NCBI GenBank assembly: GCA_964537955.1
Contig: CAZICY010000004.1
Location: 1 to 64,000, forward strand
Direction: 5' to 3'
DNA: 64,000 nucleotides
From: Mxb001 sp964537955
Lineage (GTDB): Bacteria; Actinomycetota; Actinomycetes; S36-B12
Below, piece after piece: positions 41,693-48,743 of this stretch (within the stretch, counting starts at the first letter, position 1; the number at the start of each line of letters is the position of its first letter). The notes below the pieces were generated by a model, which was not told where the DNA came from, did not search any database, and was given only the letters and a program-made list of their open reading frames with translations. The translations under genes and the position numbers were made by a program.

Positions 41693-42537
41693 CGACACAC
41701 GCGCCGACGCCGCCCCGTGTCGAGCCCCGCAAGGGGCTCGACACGGACGAGGCGACTCCCTCGGGCTCGTCCCGGGAGAGTCGCCTCGCCTCGCGTCTCG
41801 GCAATGCCGCGCTCGGGCTCATCGTCCCGGCCGGGCTGCTCCTGCTGTGGATCACGCTCGCGGCGAACGGCTCCTTCTCGAGCAGCCAGCTCCCCTCCCC
41901 GGGAGAGGTTCTCGCGGGACTCGTCGAGCTCATCGAGCGCGGCACCTTCTGGACGCATGTCGCCATCACGATCCAGCGGGTCCTGCTCGGTTTCGCGGCG
42001 GGCGCGACGCTCGGCATCATCGTCGGTTCGCTCGTGGGGCTTTCCCCGTGGGCGAGTCGTCTCTTCGCCCCGACCATCCATGCGATTCGCGCGGTGCCAT
42101 CGCTGGCCTGGGTGCCCGTGCTCGTGCTGTGGCTCGGGATCTACGAGGGCCCCAAGGTGACGCTGGTGGCGATCGGTGCGTTCTTCCCCGTCTTCACGAC
42201 CGTTGCCGCGGGCTTCCAGCACGCTGACCGCAGGCTCATCGAGGTGGGTCGCGCGTACGGCCTGCGCGGGTTCAAGCTCGCCACCCAGGTGATCCTGCCG
42301 TCGGCTGCGCCGACGATCTTCTCCGGCCTCAGGCTCGGCCTCGCGCAGAGCTGGCTCTTCGTCGTCGCCGCCGAGCTCATCGCGAGCTCCAAGGGGCTCG
42401 GCTTCCTGCTCATCGACTCTCAGAACACGCTGCGCACCGACATCCTCCTGCTATCGATCATCCTGCTTGCCCTTCTCGGCAAGACCACGGACTTCCTCCT
42501 ATCCCTCATCGAACGGAGAGTGCTCCGATGGACCTGA
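41689..42537 (+). CDS. ABC transporter permease (SsuC type)
   Basis: The 282-residue permease has six membrane helices after a charged 40-residue N-terminus. The binding-protein-dependent transport signature is VGRAYGLRGFKLATQVILPS, followed by AAPTIFSGLRLGLAQSWLFV, which includes the EAA-like loop that contacts the ATPase. It starts at ATG 41689 inside the stop of the binding-protein gene. The MetY gene starts 25 bases after its end. Confidence 0.92.
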   Translation: MTTHAPTPPRVEPRKGLDTDEATPSGSSRESRLASRLGNAALGLIVPAGLLLLWITLAANGSFSSSQLPSPGEVLAGLVELIERGTFWTHVAITIQRVLLGFAAGATLGIIVGSLVGLSPWASRLFAPTIHAIRAVPSLAWVPVLVLWLGIYEGPKVTLVAIGAFFPVFTTVAAGFQHADRRLIEVGRAYGLRGFKLATQVILPSAAPTIFSGLRLGLAQSWLFVVAAELIASSKGLGFLLIDSQNTLRTDILLLSIILLALLGKTTDFLLSLIERRVLRWT

Positions 42538-42562
42538 TCGCCTTCGGACGAAGGGCAGCGAC

Positions 42563-43858
42563 GTGAGCGACCGCGAGTGGGGCTTCCGCACGCGCGCCCT
42601 GCATGCGGGCGGTGCCCCCGACCCGACGACCGGCGCGCGTGCCGTGCCCATCTTCCAGACGACGAGCTTCGTCTTCGAGGACAGCGATGACGCGGCTGCG
42701 CTCTTCGCCCTCCAGAAGTACGGCAACATCTATTCGCGCATCGGCAATCCGACCGTGGCCGCCTTCGAGGAGCGCATCGCGTCCCTCGAGGGAGGGCTCG
42801 GCGCGGTGGCGACGGGCAGCGGCCAGGCCGCGGAGTTCCTCGTCTTCGCCGCCCTTGCCGGTGCAGGCGACCACATCGTGGCGTCCTCGTCGCTCTACGG
42901 CGGCACGGTGACCCAGCTCGCCGTCACCCTCCGTCGCTTCGGCGTGGAGACGACCTTCGTCTCCGGCGGGGATCCCGCGGACTTCGCCGCGGCGATCCGG
43001 GACAACACCAAGCTGGTCTTCGCCGAGGTGGTCGCCAACCCTTCCACCGATGTCGCCGACATCGCCGGGCTGGCTGACGTCGCACACGCGCATGGGGTCC
43101 CCCTCGTGGTGGATGCGACGACGGTCACCCCCTACCTCTGCCGCCCCATCGAGCATGGTGCCGACATCGTCGTCCACTCCGCGACGAAGTTCCTCGGAGG
43201 ACACGGCACCGCACTCGGTGGCGTCATCGTGGACGCGGGTCGCTTCGACTGGGGAAGTGGTCGGTTCCCACACTTCACGGAGCCAGTCCCGACCTATGGC
43301 GACATCCGCTGGTGGGACAACTTCGGCGAGTACGCCTTCCTGACCAAGGTGCGCGTCGAGGATCTGCGCGACATCGGACCTGCCCTGTCGCCGTTCAATG
43401 CCTTCCTGCTCCTGCAAGGGGTCGAGACGCTCCCGCAGCGCATGCGCGAGCACGTCGCGAACGCTCGGCGCGTCGCCGAGTGGCTCGCGGAGGATCCCCG
43501 CGTGGCATGGGTGAGCTACTCCGGCCTGCCCGGGCATCGCGACCATGAGCGTGCCCGCACCTACACGCCCGAGGGTCCCGGCGCCGTCTTCTCCTTCGGC
43601 ATCAAGGGAGGAGCCCCTGCCGCGGAGGCCTTCATCGGCAACGTCCGCCTGCTCAGTCACCTCGCCAACATCGGTGATGCCCGGAGCCTGGTGATCCATC
43701 CCGCCAGCACGACGCACCGCCAACTCTCGCCGCAGCAGCTCGTGGAAGCAGGGGTGCCGGACGACCTCATCCGCCTGAGCATCGGGCTTGAGGACGTCGA
43801 CGACATCCTGTGGGACATCGACAGTGCGCTCACAGCGGCGACGGGAGTATCCCGATGA
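42563..43858 (+). CDS. metY: O-acetylhomoserine sulfhydrylase (MetY)
   Basis: The 431-residue PLP enzyme of the Cys/Met metabolism family starts at GTG 42563 (AAGGG nine bases upstream). It has FRTRALHAGGAPDPTTGARA, then PIFQTTSFVF, NIYSRIGNPT (PLP phosphate site from the partner subunit) and VVHSATKFLGGHG with the PLP lysine at Lys209. Its length and VETLPQRMREHVANA segment fit MetY rather than MetB/MetC. It makes homocysteine from O-acetylhomoserine and sulfide. Placement behind a sulfur importer under SAM riboswitch control agrees. Confidence 0.92.
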   Translation: MSDREWGFRTRALHAGGAPDPTTGARAVPIFQTTSFVFEDSDDAAALFALQKYGNIYSRIGNPTVAAFEERIASLEGGLGAVATGSGQAAEFLVFAALAGAGDHIVASSSLYGGTVTQLAVTLRRFGVETTFVSGGDPADFAAAIRDNTKLVFAEVVANPSTDVADIAGLADVAHAHGVPLVVDATTVTPYLCRPIEHGADIVVHSATKFLGGHGTALGGVIVDAGRFDWGSGRFPHFTEPVPTYGDIRWWDNFGEYAFLTKVRVEDLRDIGPALSPFNAFLLLQGVETLPQRMREHVANARRVAEWLAEDPRVAWVSYSGLPGHRDHERARTYTPEGPGAVFSFGIKGGAPAAEAFIGNVRLLSHLANIGDARSLVIHPASTTHRQLSPQQLVEAGVPDDLIRLSIGLEDVDDILWDIDSALTAATGVSR

Positions 43859-44346
43859 CCGGGTCGACCACCGCGTGGCAGCCTCCGTCCGCGCAGGAGC
43901 GCCTCGCACTCTTGCGACGGTCGCAGACCATCGCCATCGTCGGTGCCTCGGACAACCCGGCTCGCGCCAGCTTCTTCGTGGCGACGTACCTTCTGTCGAG
44001 CACCGACTTCACAGTGTGGTTCGTCAACCCGCGTGTCGAGACGATCTTGGGGCACCCGGTCTACTCCTCCCTCTCCGACCTGCCCGGCACACCGGACATC
44101 GTCGATGCCTTCAGGCGCCCGGACGACATGCCGACCGTCCTGGACGAGAGCCTGGAGGTAGGCGCAGGAGCACTGTGGATGCAGTTGGGCATCACGCACG
44201 AGGAGACCGCTCAGCGCGGCACCGAGGCGGGGATGGCCGTCGTCATGGACCGTTGCATCAAGATCGAGCACGCGCGCTTCCACCGAGGCCTGCACTACGC
44301 CGGCTTCAACACCGGAGTCATCTCGTCCCGTCGGCGACTACCGTGA
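43855..44346 (+). CDS. CoA-binding domain protein (YccU-like)
   Basis: The 163-residue protein starts at ATG 43855 within the metY stop (ATGA). It has the Rossmann-type CoA-binding domain of the YccU family: TIAIVGASDNPARASFFVAT, VWFVNPRVETILGHPVYSSL, VDAFRRPDDMPTVLDESLEV and ALWMQLGITHEE. The single domain lacks a ligase partner. MetY-YccU pairs recur in Actinobacteria (from memory), so a role in methionine or sulfur metabolism is likely although the reaction is unknown. The Cys in VMDRCIKIEHAR is the family's conserved residue. Confidence 0.88.
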   Translation: MTGSTTAWQPPSAQERLALLRRSQTIAIVGASDNPARASFFVATYLLSSTDFTVWFVNPRVETILGHPVYSSLSDLPGTPDIVDAFRRPDDMPTVLDESLEVGAGALWMQLGITHEETAQRGTEAGMAVVMDRCIKIEHARFHRGLHYAGFNTGVISSRRRLP

Positions 44347-44433
44347 TCGTGCGGCGCCTGACGATGTGCCGTCACATGGATCACGGATGAGTGTGCTCTG
44401 ACCGGCCTCGGCGCCTGGAACCCGGCCCTTTTC

Positions 44434-44471
44434 GGTGGCCAGGGGCGGGGTCGAACCGCCGACCTTCCGAT
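44434..44471 (-). repeat. 38-bp copy of the tRNA-Phe 3' end (candidate att site)
   Basis: This segment is identical, base for base and in the same orientation, to 48068-48105. That is the T-arm, variable loop, part of the anticodon arm and the 3' flank of the intact tRNA-Phe gene. Homology continues weakly for seven more bases (two mismatches) and then stops, so it is a fragment and not a functional tRNA. A displaced 3' end on the far side of inserted DNA is the normal footprint of tyrosine-integrase insertion into a tRNA gene. Confidence 0.8.
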
Positions 44472-44542
44472 GTGCAGTTCACTTCCTGACGCACCCACAA
44501 TGCATCGGTTCCTGATCCGGAAGGCACGTGGCCTTTCAGCTA

Positions 44543-45082
44543 CTAGTGGCGACGTTCCCAGGCTCCGGGCGACTCGAGCAGTCCGTTGATCGGGGTGGGG
44601 AGGTCGCCTGATGCGAGGTCCTCGAGAGATACGTGTTCGAGGACCTCGCGTATGGCAGCGCGCGTGGCGATCCATACCTCGCGAAGGTGCACGGAGTTGC
44701 CTGAGTAGTGCACTTCCTCCGGGGGTCCCCCGCGGACCGCGGCAAGCGGTCCGTCCAGCGCCCGGATCACGTCCGCGACGCTCACCTGGCTCGGCGGCTG
44801 GGCCAGGCGGAACCCGCCATCCGCTCCGCGCTGGCTGGCGACGATGCCGGCCTGCTTGAGTCCTCGCAGGATGTTCTCGAGGAATTTCGAGGGGATCTCC
44901 TGCTCGCGGGCGATCGTCTCGGACTTCACCAGCCGGTGTGGATCGTCGTCGTAGGCGGCGGTGAGTTCCATGAGTGCCTTCATGGCGTACTCCACTCGCG
45001 CCGAGATGTGCATGGTGCCATTGAACCGCTGATGGATTCCCCGGTGCGAGGGGATCCGGCGATTCGGGTCGACGGGGGTCAC
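44543..45082 (-). CDS. Rrf2 family regulator, CymR-like
   Basis: The 179-residue protein contains an Rrf2 winged-helix domain starting at MHISARVEYAMKALMELTAA, with IPSKFLENILRGLKQAGIVA, SQRGADGGFRLA and ISVADVIRALDG-like motifs. The three Cys that hold the Fe-S cluster in IscR/NsrR are missing, so it is nearer CymR, the cysteine-metabolism repressor. GTG 45082 (GGAGG upstream, GTGA overlap with the permease stop) is the likely start; ATG 45013 is the usual family start. As the last gene of the ABC operon it probably controls that operon. Confidence 0.87.
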   Translation of the reverse strand: MTPVDPNRRIPSHRGIHQRFNGTMHISARVEYAMKALMELTAAYDDDPHRLVKSETIAREQEIPSKFLENILRGLKQAGIVASQRGADGGFRLAQPPSQVSVADVIRALDGPLAAVRGGPPEEVHYSGNSVHLREVWIATRAAIREVLEHVSLEDLASGDLPTPINGLLESPGAWERRH

Positions 45083-45924
45083 GAGGAGGTGACCTCCAGG
45101 CCCCTTCGGCGACGCAGGGATCGGGCAAGCGAGGAGAAGAGCCCGTCGACGACCATGCCCAGGATGAGGATGACCAGCATCGTTGCGAGGAGAGTTGCCG
45201 ACTGCGAGAACTGCCGGGCGAACTCGAGCTGGGCGCCGAGGGACGGCCGCTCGGCAATGATCACGAGGAGCTCACCGGCCATGAGGCTGCGCCACGCGAA
45301 GGCCCAGCCCTGGGTGAGCCCGGACACATAGGTGGGGAGCGCAGCGGGCAGCACGACGTCGCGGTAGAGGGACACGGGTCCGGCACCGAGCACCCGGCCC
45401 AGCCGGGTGAACGCGGGCGGCACGTTGTCGATGCCCGTGATGACGCCATTGGCGATGCTCGGAGCCGCGCCGAGAATGACGACGAAGAGGATCGCTTGCT
45501 CATTGAGTCCGAAGACCAAAATCGCGAAGGGAAACCACGCGATCGACGGCATGGTCTGCAGGCCCGTGATGAGGCTGCCGACGGCGAGGCGCAGCGGCGT
45601 GATGCGTGCGACGAGGATCCCGATGATGGTGCCGATCACGAGCGCGAGGGAAAATCCCGTGATGGCACGGATGACCGTCGTGCCCATCGCCGACCAGAAC
45701 CGCTCGGTCTGGATCATCTCCCCGAGCTGGGCGAGCGTGGTCGCGGGCGAGGGGAAGACGTACTCGGGTCGCCAGCCGCTCCAGTAGACGATCTGCCACA
45801 CGGCGAGCACGAGCACGACGGCGAGCGCCTTGGGCCAGATCCATGCCCACACGCGTGCACCCGTGCCGGCACCGGGGCGCAGCTTGGGTGCCTGCTCCAC
45901 GTTGGGGGTGAGGACGGTGCTCAC
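45079..45924 (-). CDS. ABC transporter permease (SsuC/TauC type), second system
   Basis: The 281-residue permease has a charged N-terminus, six helices and the loop signature LGRVLGAGPVSLYRDVVLPA, followed by ALPTYVSGLTQGWAFAWRSL, close to sulfonate/nitrate/taurine permeases. Starts and stops of all four genes of this operon overlap by four bases, so they are made in fixed ratio. It differs clearly from the permease at 41689, so the two systems are not recent duplicates. Confidence 0.9.
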   Translation of the reverse strand: MSTVLTPNVEQAPKLRPGAGTGARVWAWIWPKALAVVLVLAVWQIVYWSGWRPEYVFPSPATTLAQLGEMIQTERFWSAMGTTVIRAITGFSLALVIGTIIGILVARITPLRLAVGSLITGLQTMPSIAWFPFAILVFGLNEQAILFVVILGAAPSIANGVITGIDNVPPAFTRLGRVLGAGPVSLYRDVVLPAALPTYVSGLTQGWAFAWRSLMAGELLVIIAERPSLGAQLEFARQFSQSATLLATMLVILILGMVVDGLFSSLARSLRRRRGLEVTSS

Positions 45925-46706
45925 GAGTCGGCTCCTTCGAGATGGCTTCGGCCTGCCTTGAGGCGCACCGTGAGGTCAGCGGCCCGCTCGGCGACCCCGG
46001 TGGAGTCCATGAGCCGGGGATGGGGGAGGTCGATCTGCGTCTCGTAGACGATGCGGCCGGGTCGCGAGCCCATGAGGATGACACGATCCCCGAGTCGCAC
46101 CGCCTCGCGCATGTTGTGGGTGACGAAGACGACCGTGAGGCCCTGTTCCTGGACGACCGCTTCGATCTCGTCGTGGAGGTGATCGCGTGTCATCGCGTCG
46201 AGGGCTCCAAGTGGCTCGTCCATGAGGACGATGGACGTGTCCTGCGCGAGGCAGCGTGCGAGTGCCACGCGCTGCTTCATACCGCCGGAGAGCTCGTGTG
46301 GGCGCTTGTCCTCCCAGCCCTCGAGTCGCACCACACGCAGGAGCTCGCGAGCACGCTCGCGCCGCTCGGCTCGTGGCACTCCGTGGAGCTTGAGTGCCAG
46401 TTCGACATTCCGCTGAGCCGTGAGCCAGGGCAGGAGGGTCGCTTCCTGGAACATCAGTGCCGGCTTGTCGGCCGTCCAGATGGTGCCGGAGGTCGGTGCG
46501 TCGAGCCCGGCGAAGAGGTTGAGCAGGGTGGACTTGCCGCATCCGGATGCGCCTACGACCGTGACGAACTCCCCGGCCTTGATGTCGAGATCGACGCCGT
46601 CCAGCGCGACGGTCGCGTCCGCACCGCTGCCGAAGACCTTGCTGACGTCAGCGGCGCGGAGCGCGATTCCGTGCGTGGTGGGGGCGTCGACAGCCGCCGC
46701 GCTCAT
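45921..46706 (-). CDS. ABC transporter ATP-binding protein (SsuB/TauB type), second system
   Basis: The 261-residue ATPase has Walker A GASGCGKST, Q-loop MFQEATLLPW, signature LSGGMKQRVALARCL, Walker B IVLMDEPLGALDA and THNMREAVRLGDRV. The LLPW context matches nitrate/sulfonate/taurine importers as in the first system. ATG 46706 overlaps the binding-protein stop, and the C-terminus overlaps the permease start. Confidence 0.92.
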   Translation of the reverse strand: MSAAAVDAPTTHGIALRAADVSKVFGSGADATVALDGVDLDIKAGEFVTVVGASGCGKSTLLNLFAGLDAPTSGTIWTADKPALMFQEATLLPWLTAQRNVELALKLHGVPRAERRERARELLRVVRLEGWEDKRPHELSGGMKQRVALARCLAQDTSIVLMDEPLGALDAMTRDHLHDEIEAVVQEQGLTVVFVTHNMREAVRLGDRVILMGSRPGRIVYETQIDLPHPRLMDSTGVAERAADLTVRLKAGRSHLEGADS

Positions 46707-47788
46707 GCCTGCACGGCCGGCAGGCCGAGAGCCTTGAGCACCTCGTTGAGGATGGCCAGGTCGTAGAGATTGCCGGGGAGCCCACCGGCCGCCTCGAGGC
46801 CAGCCTGGTCGAGCAGGCCCACGGCGACGGCGTCCTCCGCGGACTTCACGAGGGTGCCCGTGAGGGGATCGATCGTGAAGGTCAGCTGGTCCCAGGCGCG
46901 GTCGAGGATCTCAGGCTTGGGAGAGCTGCCGGTGAGCGCGGCGAGTGCGAGAGAGAAGGACTCCTTTGCAGCGGCAGGGTCGGCCTCGATCGACTCGATG
47001 GCAGCCAGGTGCCCCTTGAGCAGCGCGGACACGGCCTCGGGGTGCTCGGCGATGAAGGCCGTGCGGCAGATGATGTGGGTGGTGACGAACTTGCCCTCGG
47101 GCCAGAGCGTCGCCTCATCGACGAGGATCTCCGCCCCTTGGGCGACGTACTCCGAGACCCACGGCTCCGGGACCCAGGCGCCGTCGATGTCGCCGGACGC
47201 GTAAGCGGCGAGGCCCTCGGCATTGGACTGCGGCTTGATGGAGACGTCACCGCCACCCTCGGGGGTCGTCTCGACACCCTTCTCCTTGAGCCAGTAGCGG
47301 AACGCCACGTCCTGGGTGTTGCCCAACTGCGGAGTGGCGAAGGACTTGCCCTTCATGGTCTCCACGTCGGTGATCCCGGGTCGCACGACGAGCGCTGCGC
47401 CGCCGGATGTCACACCACTGACGACCCGGATCGCCTCGCCACCGGACTGGACGTAGGCGTTCACGGCGGGGTTGGGGCCGATGTAGGAGCAGTCGAGCGA
47501 GTCGGCGAAGAGCGCGGTCACCGCGTCGGGCCCGGCGTTGAAGACGGTCGGGGTGACGGTGAGGTCGACCTCCTTGAGCGCGTCCTTGAACAGGCCCTGC
47601 TGAGTGCCCACGAGGGCGGGGGCGTGGGTGAGGTTGGGGAAGTAGCCCAGGCGCAAGGTGGTGATGTCGGCGGGAGCGGCGCTCCCCGAGGCGGAGCCGG
47701 CGTCGTCGGCGGAGCCGGACGAGCAGGCGGCCAGGGCCAGGGTGGCGGCGGTGACGCCGAAGACGACGAGGGGACGCAGGTGGCGCAT
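46703..47788 (-). CDS. ABC transporter substrate-binding lipoprotein (SsuA/TauA-like), second system
   Basis: The 361-residue lipoprotein has lipobox LAAC and an NMT1/SsuA-like fold. Landmarks are LRLGYFPNLTHAPALVGTQQ, LFADSLDCSYIGPNPAVNAY, KSFATPQLGNTQDVAFRYWL and YASGDIDGAWVPEPWVSEYV. The YIGPNPAVNAY and VPEPW motifs are those of aliphatic sulfonate and taurine binders. It heads the operon (binding protein-ATPase-permease-Rrf2). AAGGCACCTC precedes ATG 47788. Its 5' leader contains GTAGGGA/TCCCTAC arms at 47801 and 47817, a possible operator. Confidence 0.9.
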   Translation of the reverse strand: MRHLRPLVVFGVTAATLALAACSSGSADDAGSASGSAAPADITTLRLGYFPNLTHAPALVGTQQGLFKDALKEVDLTVTPTVFNAGPDAVTALFADSLDCSYIGPNPAVNAYVQSGGEAIRVVSGVTSGGAALVVRPGITDVETMKGKSFATPQLGNTQDVAFRYWLKEKGVETTPEGGGDVSIKPQSNAEGLAAYASGDIDGAWVPEPWVSEYVAQGAEILVDEATLWPEGKFVTTHIICRTAFIAEHPEAVSALLKGHLAAIESIEADPAAAKESFSLALAALTGSSPKPEILDRAWDQLTFTIDPLTGTLVKSAEDAVAVGLLDQAGLEAAGGLPGNLYDLAILNEVLKALGLPAVQA

Positions 47789-47827
47789 GAGGTGCCTTCC
47801 GTAGGGAGCAGGGCTTTCCCTACAATG

Positions 47828-47856
47828 TCTATCAAGACACTAGGAATACCTGTCAA
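47828..47856 (-). promoter_or_regulatory. Promoter of the second ABC operon
   Basis: On the minus strand TTGACA (47856-47851), a 17-base spacer and GATAGA (47833-47828) form a sigma-70-like promoter. The GTAGGGA/TCCCTAC inverted repeat (47801-47823) lies immediately downstream, between promoter and ribosome site, where an Rrf2 repressor could block transcription. Confidence 0.5.
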
Positions 47857-47945
47857 ATCCGTCCGATCGGCGTGTCGCGGAGGGTCACCGCGTGCCCATG
47901 AGAGACACAGATGGCCCACGGAAGCCGCTACATCGTTCGCCCTCG

Positions 47946-47994
47946 GACGCTGAACGCCGGTACTTGGCTAGCCCACTGACGCTGAACGCTGGTA
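47946..47994. repeat. Two 17-bp direct repeats near the tRNA-Phe junction
   Basis: GACGCTGAACGCCGGTA (47946-47962) recurs at 47978-47994 with one change, a 32-base period. The pair lies 74-122 bases inside the tRNA-Phe 3' end. Spacing and direct orientation are like integrase arm-type sites, but a regulator site is equally possible. The rest of the 280-base gap holds only the operon promoter. Confidence 0.55.
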
Positions 47995-48069
47995 GCGCGG
48001 ATCTCATCGAGCCCAGCCCCACGGCGAGAAATGGCCGGAAACACGGGGGACTTGGGGATTCCTGGAGGG

Positions 48070-48143
48070 TGGCCAGGGGCGGGGTCGAACCGCCGACCTT
48101 CCGATTTTCAGTCGGACGCTCGTACCAACTGAGCTACCTGGCC
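48070..48143 (-). tRNA. tRNA-Phe (GAA)
   Basis: The minus strand folds as a complete cloverleaf: acceptor GGCCAGG/CCTGGCC, D-arm GCTCAGTTGGTA, anticodon loop CTGAAAA with GAA, T-arm GGCGGTTCGACCCCGCC and discriminator A. CCA is not encoded. Its 3' 36 bases plus flank are duplicated at 44434-44471, which makes it the likely insertion target of the transporter island. Confidence 0.96.
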
Positions 48144-48182
48144 GTGCGGGCCGCAAGGCGGCCCTGGCCGCTTGTGGCGGCC

Positions 48183-48259
48183 TGGCGACCCCGACGGGAC
48201 TCGAACCCGCGACCTCCGCCGTGACAGGGCGGCGCGCTAACCAACTGCGCTACGGGGCC
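48183..48259 (-). tRNA. tRNA-Asp (GTC)
   Basis: Minus-strand cloverleaf with acceptor GGCCCCG, D-arm GCGCAGTTGGTTAGCGC, anticodon loop CTGTCAC (GTC), T-arm GCGGGTTCGAGTCCCGT and an encoded CCA (48183-48185). It lies 39 bases upstream of tRNA-Phe on the same strand and probably shares its transcript. Confidence 0.96.
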
Positions 48260-48277
48260 TCGGTGGTGCTGAGACCG

Positions 48278-48350
48278 TGTCCCCAACGGGATTCGAACCC
48301 GCGCTGCCGCCTTGAAAGGGCGGAGTCCTAGGCCGCTAGACGATGGGGAC
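48278..48350 (-). tRNA. tRNA-Glu (TTC)
   Basis: Minus-strand cloverleaf with acceptor GTCCCCA/TGGGGAC, D-arm CGTCTAGCGGCCTAGG, anticodon loop CTTTCAA (TTC), T-arm GCGGGTTCGAATCCCGT and discriminator A. CCA is not encoded. It is the first tRNA of the Glu-Asp-Phe cluster, 18 bases before tRNA-Asp. Confidence 0.96.
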
Positions 48351-48444
48351 CATCGCCGCCGAACCGACGTCGGAGACTGGGAAAGCATAGGGGAGCCGGG
48401 GGGCCGGTTTCCACGGGGGTGGTGGGCTGGCCCGTGCGCGCAGA

Positions 48445-48473
48445 AGGGGCCATCCCATGACGGGATGACCCCT
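48445..48473. terminator. Hairpin downstream of the small frame at 48510
   Basis: AGGGG-C-CATCCC and GGGATG-A-CCCCT pair over 11 bases around ATGAC. Read on the minus strand it lies 37 bases after the stop of a possible 29-residue gene, and before the tRNA cluster. It could end that transcript. Confidence 0.5.
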
Positions 48474-48509
48474 CCTCACGCGTTGCTGGGCCGGGCTCGA
48501 TGCCGACCC

Positions 48510-48599
48510 CTACATGTCGCCCGGGTGTGCCGCCTTCCACGCACAGGGGCCTGGTCGATGCACCTCCTGAAGGAGGGCCTCGGTGATGGGAGTGATCAT
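48510..48599 (-). CDS. Possible 29-residue small protein with strong ribosome site
   Basis: On the minus strand ATG 48599 is preceded four bases upstream by GAGAGGAGG, the strongest ribosome site in this 390-base gap. The frame begins MITPITEALLQEVHRPGPCA and ends at TAG 48510, followed by a hairpin terminator. It contains the self-complementary CCTCCTTCAGGAGG. A single Cys is present. No family is known; it may be a small protein or a leader peptide. The 140 bases upstream (48600-48743) show nothing else. Confidence 0.4.
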   Translation of the reverse strand: MITPITEALLQEVHRPGPCAWKAAHPGDM

Positions 48600-48743
48600 G
48601 AATCCTCCTCTCACGTGCGCGGGGAACCCGCTCCTTCAGTGTGCGCTCGTGGAAGCGGACGAGTCAAGGATCGCCGACGACGAATTTGAGGAATGCCGTC
48701 GGTCAGCCGTGGACTCCTCCCGCGTGACCGGTCACCATGAGGC

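Noticed and set aside
44434..44480. A tRNA gene
   Set aside because: Only the 3' half of tRNA-Phe is present. There is no acceptor 5' strand or D-arm, so it is a fragment.
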